Source of the DNA: Pseudoalteromonas shioyasakiensis
GTDB taxonomy: Bacteria; Pseudomonadota; Gammaproteobacteria; Enterobacterales; Alteromonadaceae
Length of the DNA stretch: 64,000 nucleotides
Direction of reading: 5' to 3'
NCBI RefSeq assembly: GCF_001550135.1
Contig: NZ_LRUE01000014.1
Location: forward strand, 310,001 to 374,000
Shown in pieces: positions 8,124 through 17,191 of this stretch. Position 1 is the stretch's first letter. Each line of letters starts with the position of its first letter. The notes beneath the pieces were generated by a model. The model was not told the origin of the DNA. It saw nothing but the letters and a program-made list of their open reading frames with translations, and made no database searches. A program made the position numbers and the translations under genes.

Positions 8124-9217
8124 ATTACTTAAAAGCCCTTGTATTATTTTTACTTATTTTTGTTGGGCTGATTTATTTATCTGGGCAAAATGCTAAGCAG
8201 CAACTAATGATGACACTTGCAGAGCAGCTTCCTCAGGTTGTTAACCCTTCACTCAATAATGCCATAGATGAAAGCCAAGAACTTTCGCGCATGAGCCACT
8301 CACTATTAGATGATTTGCATGACATTACTTTTGTATCAAAGCTACCGGGGGATTTAGTTGCTTCTTTGACTGTGACTGAATTAAACCTAAGTAAAATACA
8401 GCTCTCAGGAAGTGACACACTTAACTGGCAATTTGGTAATCACGCACTCTATGCAAGCATTGATAGCTCGGTTAACTTTAACTATTGGCTGGTGGCTTTT
8501 TGGGCAAGCGCATTTACTGCAGTAGGTCTACTTATTGATTATTTGTTCAAGTTTATATTTAAGCTCCAGACTAACAGGCAAAAAGTACCTATACCCGATC
8601 AATTAATGACTGGGAAAGATAAATTAAGCACTGCTATTGAAGAGTTACGCTGGTTTGATGGTTTGAAGCAACAGGGTTTAATAAAGGGTTTAACGGCACA
8701 GCAAGAATTACAATTGGCATCGTTTAAAGAGCAGCAACAATGTTGGTTTAGCATAGCCCTAAAGCAAGGTTTAAACATTGAACAAGCATTAAAAGCAGCA
8801 GAGGCTGATGATGCGTTATGCTTTGACTTAGCAAATCAACAAGTGATTATCCATGGAGTACCTATCCGGCTTTCAAAGACACCTTTACTTTATTATTTTT
8901 GGTATGCAAAAAGAAAGTTTGAAGCCGAGCCTGCTTATTTAAATCCGCCACAGGGTAAACCTGATCATAAAAATGGCCAGCAGCTAGCCAAATTAATGCA
9001 GCAGTATGGTGGTCACCAAAAAGCGATACGTGATCTTGATGAAGGCTTAAAAGGCAAAACCTTAGATCAAAACCGCAATAAAATTAAAACTGAGCTGCAA
9101 CGCGTGCTTGAAGGATTGGCATGTGATTATCTTTTTGATAGTGAAAGGGACGAGCGAACTGCTCGCTATCGTTATAGCTTGAAGTTACCAGCGTCTAAAT
9201 TAAAGCTTGGCCCGTAG
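8120..9217 (+). CDS. Membrane protein with C-terminal winged-helix-like domain
   Basis: The 365-residue product has membrane segments at about 5-24 and 120-148, giving a periplasmic loop of about 95 residues and a cytoplasmic C-terminal part of about 215 residues. The tail region QQVIIHGVPIRLSKTPLLYY, followed by a helix-rich part and the beta-hairpin-like RTARYRYSLKL, resembles the OmpR-type winged helix (beta strands, LT/LS turn, final wing). If so, this is a membrane-bound transcription regulator of reversed ToxR topology. The upstream binding-like protein, made from the same transcript, would be its periplasmic sensor. No named family was recognised. Confidence 0.55.
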   Translation: MNYLKALVLFLLIFVGLIYLSGQNAKQQLMMTLAEQLPQVVNPSLNNAIDESQELSRMSHSLLDDLHDITFVSKLPGDLVASLTVTELNLSKIQLSGSDTLNWQFGNHALYASIDSSVNFNYWLVAFWASAFTAVGLLIDYLFKFIFKLQTNRQKVPIPDQLMTGKDKLSTAIEELRWFDGLKQQGLIKGLTAQQELQLASFKEQQQCWFSIALKQGLNIEQALKAAEADDALCFDLANQQVIIHGVPIRLSKTPLLYYFWYAKRKFEAEPAYLNPPQGKPDHKNGQQLAKLMQQYGGHQKAIRDLDEGLKGKTLDQNRNKIKTELQRVLEGLACDYLFDSERDERTARYRYSLKLPASKLKLGP

Positions 9218-9308
9218 TTTTAACCTAGTAATTTGTTTTCTAACTCATAACTATTGCGCGAAATGAAATATTAGTTAGCCTTTAATGATTCATTGAAGGA
9301 GTGAAACT

Positions 9309-10706
9309 ATGTTTAAGCGTAAAATAATAACAACAACGGGTGCTTTGTTTAGCTCATCGCTGTTATTGATCTCGGCAGCTCATGCCACAACACCTCAATA
9401 TAAAGATCAACAAGCTTTGCATGATATTGCAAATGCCGTTTCTAAAGCACGTATAGAGCAAGATATTCAAACGCTGGTTGATTTTGGCACTCGCCATACT
9501 CTATCTGAGACGAAATCAAATAAACGTGGTATTGGTGCTGCAAGACGTTGGATCAAGTCTGAGTTTGAGGCGATTTCTAAAGCCTGCGGTAACTGCCTAG
9601 AAATCATCGAAGTAAAAGACACTATTTCCGGTGAAAAGCGTATTCCAAACCCGGTTGAAGTTGTCAATATTGTGGCTATTCAGCGCGGTCAAGTTGATGC
9701 GAACCGAATGGTTATGATGTCGGGTGATATTGACTCGAGAGTGTCAGATGTAATGGACTATACCTCAGATGCGCCAGGGGCTAACGATAATGCATCTGGT
9801 GTGGCTGGCGTGCTGGAATCGGCGCGTGTTTTATCAAAGTATAAATTTAATGGCTCAATTGTTTATGCAGCTTTATCTGGTGAAGAGCAAGGCTTGTTTG
9901 GCGGTAAAATTTTAGCTAAATATGCACAAGAGCATAACTGGCGTGTTCATGGTGTTTTAAACAATGACATGATTGGAAATTCAACCGGCATTAATGGGGT
10001 AACAGATAACACAACTGCACGTATTTTTTCTGAAGGTACACGCGTTATTGAAACCAAAGAGCAAGCCCATAAACGCCGTTTTACAGGTGGTGAAGTTGAC
10101 TCTGCAAGCCGTAACCTAGCGCGTTACATAGATACAATCGCAGATCGCTACATTGAAAATCTGGATACCATGTTGGTATATCGACTCGATCGTTTTGGTC
10201 GAGGAGGGCATCACCGTCCATTTAACGATGTTGGCTTTGCAGCTGTGCGTATAATGGAAACCAACGAAAACTATAATCAACAGCATCAAGACTTGCGTAC
10301 TGAAGATGGTATTACCTACGGTGACACCATTGACCATGTTGATTTTGCCTATGCGGCGAAGTTAACGTCACTTAATGCAGTGACAATGGCTTCAATGGCA
10401 TGGGCTCCAGCGCCACCAACGGGCGTTAGTATTTCAGGTGCAGTAAAACCAAGTACAACATTAGCGTGGCATAAAAGCGATAATCCAACGGTGGTCAGTT
10501 ATAAAATCTATTGGCGTTACACGAGTGAGCCAGAATGGCAATTTAGCCGCGATGTTGGCAATGTAACCGAAGCAACCCTTAAAAATGTTGTTATCGATAA
10601 CTACTATTTTGGTGTTGCCGCTGTAAACAAAGACGGTATTGAATCACCAGTTGTCTTTCCTGGTGATGTTGGCGCGTTCGAATGGCCAGACAAATCAACT
10701 AAATAG
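9309..10706 (+). CDS. Secreted M28-family aminopeptidase with C-terminal FN3 domain
   Basis: This 465-residue protein has a signal peptide (cleavage near AAHATT, about residue 26). It carries an M28 peptidase domain (about 35-365) and a C-terminal fibronectin type III domain (about 370-455: WHKSDNPTVVSYKIYWRY). Metal-site motifs are visible: GANDNASGVAG (bridging Asp), SGEEQGLFGG (catalytic Glu and ligand Glu), NNDMIGN and a late His in RGGHHRPF. The usual first ligand HxD reads DID, so Asp seems to replace His. The enzyme is expected to remove N-terminal residues from extracellular peptides. AGGAG precedes the ATG. Its last 8 bases overlap the convergent kinase gene. Confidence 0.85.
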   Translation: MFKRKIITTTGALFSSSLLLISAAHATTPQYKDQQALHDIANAVSKARIEQDIQTLVDFGTRHTLSETKSNKRGIGAARRWIKSEFEAISKACGNCLEIIEVKDTISGEKRIPNPVEVVNIVAIQRGQVDANRMVMMSGDIDSRVSDVMDYTSDAPGANDNASGVAGVLESARVLSKYKFNGSIVYAALSGEEQGLFGGKILAKYAQEHNWRVHGVLNNDMIGNSTGINGVTDNTTARIFSEGTRVIETKEQAHKRRFTGGEVDSASRNLARYIDTIADRYIENLDTMLVYRLDRFGRGGHHRPFNDVGFAAVRIMETNENYNQQHQDLRTEDGITYGDTIDHVDFAYAAKLTSLNAVTMASMAWAPAPPTGVSISGAVKPSTTLAWHKSDNPTVVSYKIYWRYTSEPEWQFSRDVGNVTEATLKNVVIDNYYFGVAAVNKDGIESPVVFPGDVGAFEWPDKSTK

Positions 10707-12855
10707 GAATCGTTAAGTCATAGCGGACACCACCCAGTTCGCTATGAGCTGCTGTAATCCGCCAGTTATGGGCTTCGACAATTTGTTTTACTATCGCAAG
10801 CCCAATTCCTGAACCTGATTGTTTTACTGTTTTTAAGTCTGGCACTCTATAAAGATGGTCAAAAATCTTTGCTAAACTCTCGTCGCTGACGCCAGGGGCT
10901 GAATCTTCATAGCAGATTAAGAGCTGTGTTTGGTTTTGGCTAATCGTCAAATTAATCTTACCAGGGTGATTTGTGTACTTAAGCGAATTACTGATTAAGT
11001 TGGCAAATAACTGTGAAAGCCGTGTTGCATCACACTCTAAACTAAATTCATCAGCAATATTTTGTGTGAAACCCACTTCAAATTTATCAAGCTGGATCAG
11101 CATATCTGCGTGTAAACTTTGGAAATACTCAGCTGCATTAATTGTTGCTACGTTGAGCTGAAAGCTACTTTGCTCTAAAAGTGAAATTTTATTTAAATCA
11201 GTCACTAAAGTTGCCATGTCGGTGATTTTTTGGTTGAGCTTTTCGTATGTAAGCTCATTAAATTGTGTGAGGCCTGCTTGGAGCGTTTCAAGGTGTAAGC
11301 GCAACCCGGTTAATGGACCACTTAACTCGTGAGCAACTTGTGATAATAACTTACTACGTTGACTGATTTGTTTATCTAGATAATTTCGGCGCTGTTCAAT
11401 AAGCTGTTTTCTCTGTCTTATTCTTAATAAAGCAATGCCCATTACAGCTAAAAGCAGGCTAAATAATAAAATGCTGTATAAGATCGTTTGGCGCTGTGAA
11501 GCAATTGCTTGGCTTTTTTCATTGTCTTGGAGCTTTAAATCTTGAATGGCCAAATCACGGTCGCGCATCGCAATGGAGTTTTGCAGCTCCGCTAAACGTT
11601 GATTGTAGTTGTTGCGGGCAAAACCTTTTTCAAGCTCTGTAATAGTCCGTTGGTACGACAATGCCTGTTTGTAATCAGCTTGTTGTACTGCCACAGTGAT
11701 CAAATGTTCTAGGGCTGTGATTTGCTTTTGCAGCTTATTTTTTTGGTTGCTTAAATTGTAGGCTTGCTCAGCAAAATGTTCAGCTTGTTCGTGCTCAGTA
11801 GAGCCAATGTATAGCTTTGCTAATGTGAGTAATACATCAATATATAAGTGATCGTCTTGCTTGAGTTCAGTGATCACTTGTTTTTCAATGGTTAATGCTT
11901 GAGTTGCTTTATCGACTTCGAGCAAATTTATCGCAATATTATGGTTTGCCCAGGCTGTATTTCGTGCGCTGTTATAACTTGCGAACACCTGTTGAGCTTC
12001 TTGTGCGTATTCAAGTGCTGCATCGTAGTTTTTTAGCCCATATTCGCATTGGGATAGTTTAACTAAACTATGTCCGATATCAGAAAGTGAACCCGTTTGC
12101 CTATCAAAACTAAGGGCTATAATAAATTCGCTCTTTGCTTTTTCGTATTGTTCTAAATCTAAATAACTTTGGGCAATTGAATAACTTATGCCAGCTTGTA
12201 ACGAGATAGACGGCGACATCTGATGAATAACTTCACGGCGTTTTAGCTTATATTCGAGTGCAAGCGTTAAGCGGTCTAACTGTTCAAGATTACGCGAATA
12301 ACCATGATAGAGCATTTCTTTTTGCTTTAAGGTTAATTCGCGATTGTTGTCGTGAATATAAACTTCAAGCAAGTTTAAGGCTGCTTGATACTCGCCAGCA
12401 TTATGATAAGCACTGACAAGACTCGCCACGGCATCAATTTCATAATGGGTAAGTTGTAAGCGCTGAAATAGGGCGACATTTTGTTGCGATAAATAAATTG
12501 CGGTTTCTAAGTCACTTTTTCTATATGCCAACCGCGCTTTCGCTAGATACAACTCGCTGTAAATGGGGGCGTCGCTTTTGTATTTAGGGCTTGCTTCAAG
12601 TTCATCAATGATAGTTTGCGCTTGTTGAAATTGGCCGAGGTGTATGTGAACGTGAATTAATCTAACGTTATAACTTACTTGTTCTGCAAGGCTGGCAGAC
12701 TCAATAAGCTTTTTATCGATGGCTTTTAAATAGTCATATCGTTTTTGGTAGTCACTGATTGTTCTGGCTTCATCAATGTTTTGTTGCAGTGTTGATGCAA
12801 AAGCACTGTTCATTGATAAGGCAAAGCACAGAATTACAGAGGCTTTAAGTTTCAT
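10699..12855 (-). CDS. Sensor histidine kinase with periplasmic TPR domain
   Basis: The 718-residue protein has a signal peptide (about 1-20), a long helical region of tetratricopeptide repeats (about 40-400), a coiled coil (about 405-450), one membrane segment (about 455-476), a HisKA domain with phospho-acceptor His509 in AHELSGP, and an HATPase domain (N box SNSLKYTNH, G box SGSGIGLAI). The TPR part is predicted to be periplasmic. The phospho-acceptor motif HELSGP departs from the usual HELRTP/HELKTP. No response regulator is adjacent, so it is an orphan kinase. Its promoter region is shared with the LruC gene and carries two palindromes. Confidence 0.88.
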   Translation of the reverse strand: MKLKASVILCFALSMNSAFASTLQQNIDEARTISDYQKRYDYLKAIDKKLIESASLAEQVSYNVRLIHVHIHLGQFQQAQTIIDELEASPKYKSDAPIYSELYLAKARLAYRKSDLETAIYLSQQNVALFQRLQLTHYEIDAVASLVSAYHNAGEYQAALNLLEVYIHDNNRELTLKQKEMLYHGYSRNLEQLDRLTLALEYKLKRREVIHQMSPSISLQAGISYSIAQSYLDLEQYEKAKSEFIIALSFDRQTGSLSDIGHSLVKLSQCEYGLKNYDAALEYAQEAQQVFASYNSARNTAWANHNIAINLLEVDKATQALTIEKQVITELKQDDHLYIDVLLTLAKLYIGSTEHEQAEHFAEQAYNLSNQKNKLQKQITALEHLITVAVQQADYKQALSYQRTITELEKGFARNNYNQRLAELQNSIAMRDRDLAIQDLKLQDNEKSQAIASQRQTILYSILLFSLLLAVMGIALLRIRQRKQLIEQRRNYLDKQISQRSKLLSQVAHELSGPLTGLRLHLETLQAGLTQFNELTYEKLNQKITDMATLVTDLNKISLLEQSSFQLNVATINAAEYFQSLHADMLIQLDKFEVGFTQNIADEFSLECDATRLSQLFANLISNSLKYTNHPGKINLTISQNQTQLLICYEDSAPGVSDESLAKIFDHLYRVPDLKTVKQSGSGIGLAIVKQIVEAHNWRITAAHSELGGVRYDLTIPI

Positions 12856-12943
12856 AGTGGGGTTTATTATTATTTTTATTCCTAACTAGTCTAGCATGTC
12901 ATTCTTTTAAGTGGGAATGATTTGCTTTTATAGCTAAAAAGAA

Positions 12944-12978
12944 TTGCATTATGCAACTATGCCTCTTGCATCTTGCAA
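12944..12978. promoter_or_regulatory. Twin palindromes TTGCATTATGCAA / TTGCATCTTGCAA
   Basis: TTGCATTATGCAA (12944-12956) is a perfect odd-length palindrome, and the close copy TTGCATCTTGCAA lies at 12966-12978. The start points are 22 bases apart, two DNA turns, so two dimers could bind on the same face of the helix. The pair sits between the divergent TPR kinase and LruC genes, 88 and 100 bases from their start codons. It is a strong operator candidate for an unknown regulator. Confidence 0.5.
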
Positions 12979-13078
12979 ATACTCAGTCTGATTTTTCATA
13001 ACACCTTGTTATAGCGTGAGTTATATTTTGGAATGGTTACTGCTTTGAGTAATAACACATCCACAGGAGAGTGTAATT

Positions 13079-15268
13079 ATGAAAAGTAACATACCCGCTT
13101 ACCTAATAACCGCACTTGCAACAGGCTTTGTAAGTGCTGCACCATTTGAACAGTGCCCGAGTAAAGCATTTTTGATTCAAGGTTCGCCTGCGCAAATGTT
13201 TGGCGTTGACCTAGTTTCTGCCAAAACCACCGTGCTTGCAGCGTCAATGGATTTTACAACAGAGGCGAATAACGACAGCGTAAATGCGGTTGGCTTTAAT
13301 TATCAAGACCAGTACATGTATGGCTTTAGCAAACAAGCCCCGAGAAGTGTTGTACGTATTGGTGATGATTATGTTTTACAGCGTTTGATTGTAAATGGTC
13401 TACCAGATACCAATTTTTATGTTGGTGATATTCATGTAAGTAGTGAAACTAATCAGGCGGTTTACTATTTATACCACCCTAAATTTGGTCTATATGGCAT
13501 TGATTTAACTGAAGAGGCCGACGAGTATCAGGCGCAATTAGTTGCAGGCTCAGCTAACTGGAATTTAGCTATTTATGATTTTGCTTTTCATCCACAAAGC
13601 AATCTTTTGTATGCGGTTGAGTCAAACGGCGACCTTTATGAAATCAATTTAGATAATCAGACACCCACTTTTGTCGCTAACCTCGACATAGCCGGCGATA
13701 CCGGTGCTAATGGTGCTGGTTATTTTGATGTACAAGGTCAGTTTTATTTTAGTAATAATCGCAGCGGTAAAATCCATAAAGTAGATTTAAGCACCAGCCC
13801 TGTGGTTGGTTATACACCTACCGCTGCAGTGTTCACCTTAGGGCCAACATCGAATCAAAATGATGGTGCACGCTGTGCTATTGCAGAAGTAAAAGTAACT
13901 GATAACTCAATCGACTTTGGCGATGCCCCTATGCCATATAAAACAGCGCTTGCTGATAGTGGTGCCCGCCATCTGTTTGACCCTAATGAAGACCAATCAA
14001 ATTTAGTTTATTTAGGAGCCGTTGTTGATGGTGAAAACATTAACACTCCTGCAGATTTACAGGCTTCACCCGTCGATAGCTCAGATGATGGGGTTAAATT
14101 TGTCACTGATTTTGTTGCAGGCTCTACCAGCCAGATAATAGTGACCGCACCTAATGATAATGGTTATTTATATGCTTGGTTCGATTGGGACCAAAATTTC
14201 CAGTTTGATCCAGACGAAATCACAGTAAGTAAATACAGCTTAAATCAAGGTGATAACAGTGTGCTGGTTGATGTACCGAGTGATGCTGTGATGGGAGCAA
14301 CATGGGCACGCTTTCGTGTAACCGATGGCAGCGAGGCTAACCCAATTACCGCAAGTGGTGGGGTAACAGGCGGCGAAGTCGAGGATTACCCGGTAACAAC
14401 ATATGGAAGTTTGGTATACCCAAGTGAGAATGGCTGGGTAACCCTTGCCTATGAAGATCAATGGCCTTTTGCTGGTGATTATGACTTTAACGATTTAGTT
14501 GTAAATTACCGTACTACATTGATTGATAAAGAAGGTCAGGCCATTGGTTACAAAATAGAAGGGGAGTTGGTTGGAATTGGTGCTGATTTTCATAATGGCT
14601 TTGCAGTTCGTTTGTATCAAACGATAGCCGATGATGTTGATAAACGAATATTAAGAAGTCAGATAGATACAAGTTCAATTAATTTAACGATAAATGGCGA
14701 AACACAATCACATTCTATATTAGAACAAGGGGTTGAAGATGCTATTTTCATTATCATGCCAGACACTTGGGATTATGCAGATAAGCAGTCAAGTTGTAGT
14801 TATTTTAGAACTGAAACAGGCTGTGATACCAACAGCAAAGTTTCGTTTAGTTTAACCGTTTCACTTCAAAGTGGAGTGACCACAATTGAAGCGCCAAAAT
14901 ATACTTTAGACCCATTTATTTTCGCGGCTCAAGATCACTACCATGGTGAGTTTTTAGTTGGACAAAACCCACGTGGTTGGGAAGTTCATATTAAGAATCA
15001 ACAACCAACCGAAAAATTCAATTCACAGTTATTTTCAATCACTGACTCTGATGATGCCAGTAATAGTGCTCAAAGTTATTATTTCCAAACTGAAACGGGT
15101 CTCCCTTGGGCAATGGAGATTGGCAGTTCATGGGCGCATCCAAAAGAGAGTGTTGATATAACACATGCGTATAGTGACTTTAGATCATTTGCTGAATCAG
15201 AGGGACGGGAAAAGCCGCTTTGGTTTAATAATGCAAAACTTGCAAATGTTATTCTACGAGGAGAATAG
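13079..15268 (+). CDS. LruC-domain secreted protein
   Basis: A 729-residue protein with a signal peptide (about 1-20, ending VSAAP). The N-terminal half (about 25-270) looks like a beta-propeller (NLLYAVESNGDLYEI, GQFYFSNNRSGKIHKVDL). Next comes a GEVEDYP-ending segment found in many cell-surface proteins of marine bacteria (about 275-440), and then the LruC domain (about 445-720: YPSENGWVTLAYEDQWP, GDYDFNDLVVNY). LruC was named for a Leptospira outer-membrane-associated antigen; its function is not known. Acidic DxDxND-like loops suggest calcium binding. The next gene, a small lipoprotein, starts 2 bases after its stop, so the two probably work together at the cell surface. Confidence 0.8.
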   Translation: MKSNIPAYLITALATGFVSAAPFEQCPSKAFLIQGSPAQMFGVDLVSAKTTVLAASMDFTTEANNDSVNAVGFNYQDQYMYGFSKQAPRSVVRIGDDYVLQRLIVNGLPDTNFYVGDIHVSSETNQAVYYLYHPKFGLYGIDLTEEADEYQAQLVAGSANWNLAIYDFAFHPQSNLLYAVESNGDLYEINLDNQTPTFVANLDIAGDTGANGAGYFDVQGQFYFSNNRSGKIHKVDLSTSPVVGYTPTAAVFTLGPTSNQNDGARCAIAEVKVTDNSIDFGDAPMPYKTALADSGARHLFDPNEDQSNLVYLGAVVDGENINTPADLQASPVDSSDDGVKFVTDFVAGSTSQIIVTAPNDNGYLYAWFDWDQNFQFDPDEITVSKYSLNQGDNSVLVDVPSDAVMGATWARFRVTDGSEANPITASGGVTGGEVEDYPVTTYGSLVYPSENGWVTLAYEDQWPFAGDYDFNDLVVNYRTTLIDKEGQAIGYKIEGELVGIGADFHNGFAVRLYQTIADDVDKRILRSQIDTSSINLTINGETQSHSILEQGVEDAIFIIMPDTWDYADKQSSCSYFRTETGCDTNSKVSFSLTVSLQSGVTTIEAPKYTLDPFIFAAQDHYHGEFLVGQNPRGWEVHIKNQQPTEKFNSQLFSITDSDDASNSAQSYYFQTETGLPWAMEIGSSWAHPKESVDITHAYSDFRSFAESEGREKPLWFNNAKLANVILRGE

Positions 15269-15270
15269 TC

Positions 15271-15756
15271 ATGAAACATTATACTTTATTAATCATTAGC
15301 TTAATGTTATCTGCGTGTGGTGGCGGTGGAGAAGGTAGCTCTTCAACTGAATCGGTAAGCACAACTGTTACGCAGACACCCACCACAAGCACGCCGCCAC
15401 CAGAAACAACACCTCCTGACACGAGTGTGGAAACAGAGACAATGGCAGATCTAACGATTGCTCCTCAATTTGATTTAAGTAGCAAGATAGAACTAAACAT
15501 AGATGTTGATTTGAACATGGGTGATAGCAGAGCGTATTTAAATATCTGCTTGAAAGGCGATGATAATAAGGCTGATTACGATCAATGCTTATTGCGGGCA
15601 CCTCTAAAACAAAGCAAATTAACGTCGACTGTGATGCTGGCAAATAGTGCCTTAGAGCTTGTGGCAGAAGTTTGGTTTTATGATTCTCAAAATGAACCAC
15701 TGCGTTTTGAGTGGCAATATGATGGGGAGCAATCAGCGGTGTTCACTATTCGTTAA
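15271..15756 (+). CDS. Small lipoprotein, partner of the LruC protein
   Basis: This 161-residue protein has a lipoprotein signal (LSACGGGGEG, lipidated Cys16), then a Ser/Thr/Pro-rich linker (about 22-60) and a small C-terminal beta domain (about 65-160) with two Cys that could form a disulfide (ICLKGDDNKADYDQCLL). The GGGG after the lipobox Cys is common in surface lipoproteins of marine gammaproteobacteria. The ribosome-binding site GAGGAG lies inside the last codons of the LruC gene, which suggests translational coupling. No family was recognised. Confidence 0.7.
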   Translation: MKHYTLLIISLMLSACGGGGEGSSSTESVSTTVTQTPTTSTPPPETTPPDTSVETETMADLTIAPQFDLSSKIELNIDVDLNMGDSRAYLNICLKGDDNKADYDQCLLRAPLKQSKLTSTVMLANSALELVAEVWFYDSQNEPLRFEWQYDGEQSAVFTIR

Positions 15757-15838
15757 ACATGAGTGATCGATATTATGTCTTAGTCAGTTTAATTCTAATA
15801 GACTGAATATTTTCAACAGCTTGAAAGAGGATTTTGTA

Positions 15839-17191
15839 ATGCAATATATCGAAGAGGTACTGCAATCAGTTAAAGAGTCTAATCCAAATGAGCCTGAGTT
15901 TTATCAAGCTGTTGAAGAAGTGCTTTCATCAATAAATCAGGTAGTAGAAGGTAACAGTGAATATCAACAGCAGGCAATTCTAGAGAGGTTAGTTGAGCCT
16001 GAAAGGCAAGCAATATTTAGGGTTCCTTGGCTTGATGATGACGGCAAAGTGCAAGTTAATCGTGGTTTTAGAATCGAATTTAGCTCAACTCTAGGCCCTT
16101 ATAAAGGGGGCTTGAGGTTCCACCCGAGTGTCAATCAAAGTGTGGTGAAGTTTTTAGGCTTTGAGCAAGTTTTGAAGAATGCACTCACAGGGTTGCCATT
16201 AGGAGGCGCTAAAGGCGGTGCTGACTTTAACCCTAAAGGAAAAAGTGACAATGAAATTATGCGTTTTTGTCAGTCATATATGACTGAACTCTATCGTCAC
16301 ATAGGTGCTAACACAGATGTTCCTGCTGGTGATATTGGCGTTGGGGCGAGAGAAATTGGTTATCTATTTGGTCAATATAAACGGATCACTAATCAATTTG
16401 AAGGGGTACTAACTGGTAAGCCTGAGATTATGGCAGGTTCTTCACTGAGAACAGAAGCAACTGGCTATGGTGTTGCATATTTTTTAAGTGCCATGCTAGA
16501 TGCTAAAGGTGATTCTTTAAGAAGTAAGCGATGCCTAGTGTCTGGTGCTGGTAACGTAGCATTGTATTTGATGGAAAAGCTTGTCCAATACGATGCTGTT
16601 ATTCTTAGTTGTAGTGATTCAAAAGGGACCTTATATTGTAAAGATGGGCTTGATGTGGCTCTCGTAAAACACTTAAAAAATGAACGAGGTGCTGAGCTTA
16701 GGGATTATTTGAATGAACACAAAGATGCTGAGTTTACGCCTGTAAATCAATATCCTAGCGACGGACATCATGTATGGCGATATGAGGCAGATATTGCACT
16801 TCCTTGCGCAACCCAAAATGAAATTACCGAAAAAGATGCTGAAGCTTTGGTTGAAAATTGCTGCTCTGTTGTGTGCGAGGGTGCAAACATGCCGACCACA
16901 GCTGATGCGTTAAAAGTATTTAAAGACAATGATGTATTTTTAGGGCCAAGTAAGGCTGCAAATGCTGGTGGAGTTGCTACCAGTCAATTTGAAATGGCTC
17001 AAAATGCCAGTATGCAAAAGTGGCGAGCTGAGCAAGTTGATGAGAAACTTCAACAAGTTATGAAGTCTATTTTCGATACAATTTCAGCTACCGCCAAGCA
17101 GTACTCCCATGAACACGACTTGGTACTTGGTGCGAATATAGCGGGTTTTGAACGAGTTGCAGATGCTATGTTAAAACAAGGAGTTGTGTAA
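15839..17191 (+). CDS. gdhA: NADP-type glutamate dehydrogenase
   Basis: The product of 450 residues matches the hexameric NADP-dependent glutamate dehydrogenases (E. coli GdhA 447 residues). It interconverts 2-oxoglutarate plus ammonia and glutamate. Visible motifs are GPYKGGLRFHPSV, the active-site LPLGGAKGGADFNP with the catalytic Lys, DVPAGDIGVGAREIGY, and the nucleotide-binding VSGAGNVALYL. The ATG at 15839 was chosen because GAAAGAGG lies just upstream; an earlier in-frame TTG would add six non-conserved residues. The gene ends directly at a run of short repeats. Confidence 0.93.
   Translation: MQYIEEVLQSVKESNPNEPEFYQAVEEVLSSINQVVEGNSEYQQQAILERLVEPERQAIFRVPWLDDDGKVQVNRGFRIEFSSTLGPYKGGLRFHPSVNQSVVKFLGFEQVLKNALTGLPLGGAKGGADFNPKGKSDNEIMRFCQSYMTELYRHIGANTDVPAGDIGVGAREIGYLFGQYKRITNQFEGVLTGKPEIMAGSSLRTEATGYGVAYFLSAMLDAKGDSLRSKRCLVSGAGNVALYLMEKLVQYDAVILSCSDSKGTLYCKDGLDVALVKHLKNERGAELRDYLNEHKDAEFTPVNQYPSDGHHVWRYEADIALPCATQNEITEKDAEALVENCCSVVCEGANMPTTADALKVFKDNDVFLGPSKAANAGGVATSQFEMAQNASMQKWRAEQVDEKLQQVMKSIFDTISATAKQYSHEHDLVLGANIAGFERVADAMLKQGVV

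Noticed and set aside
15368..15700. 110-codon antisense frame in the lipoprotein gene
   Set aside because: The lipoprotein frame has a good lipobox and ribosome-binding site, while this frame has neither.
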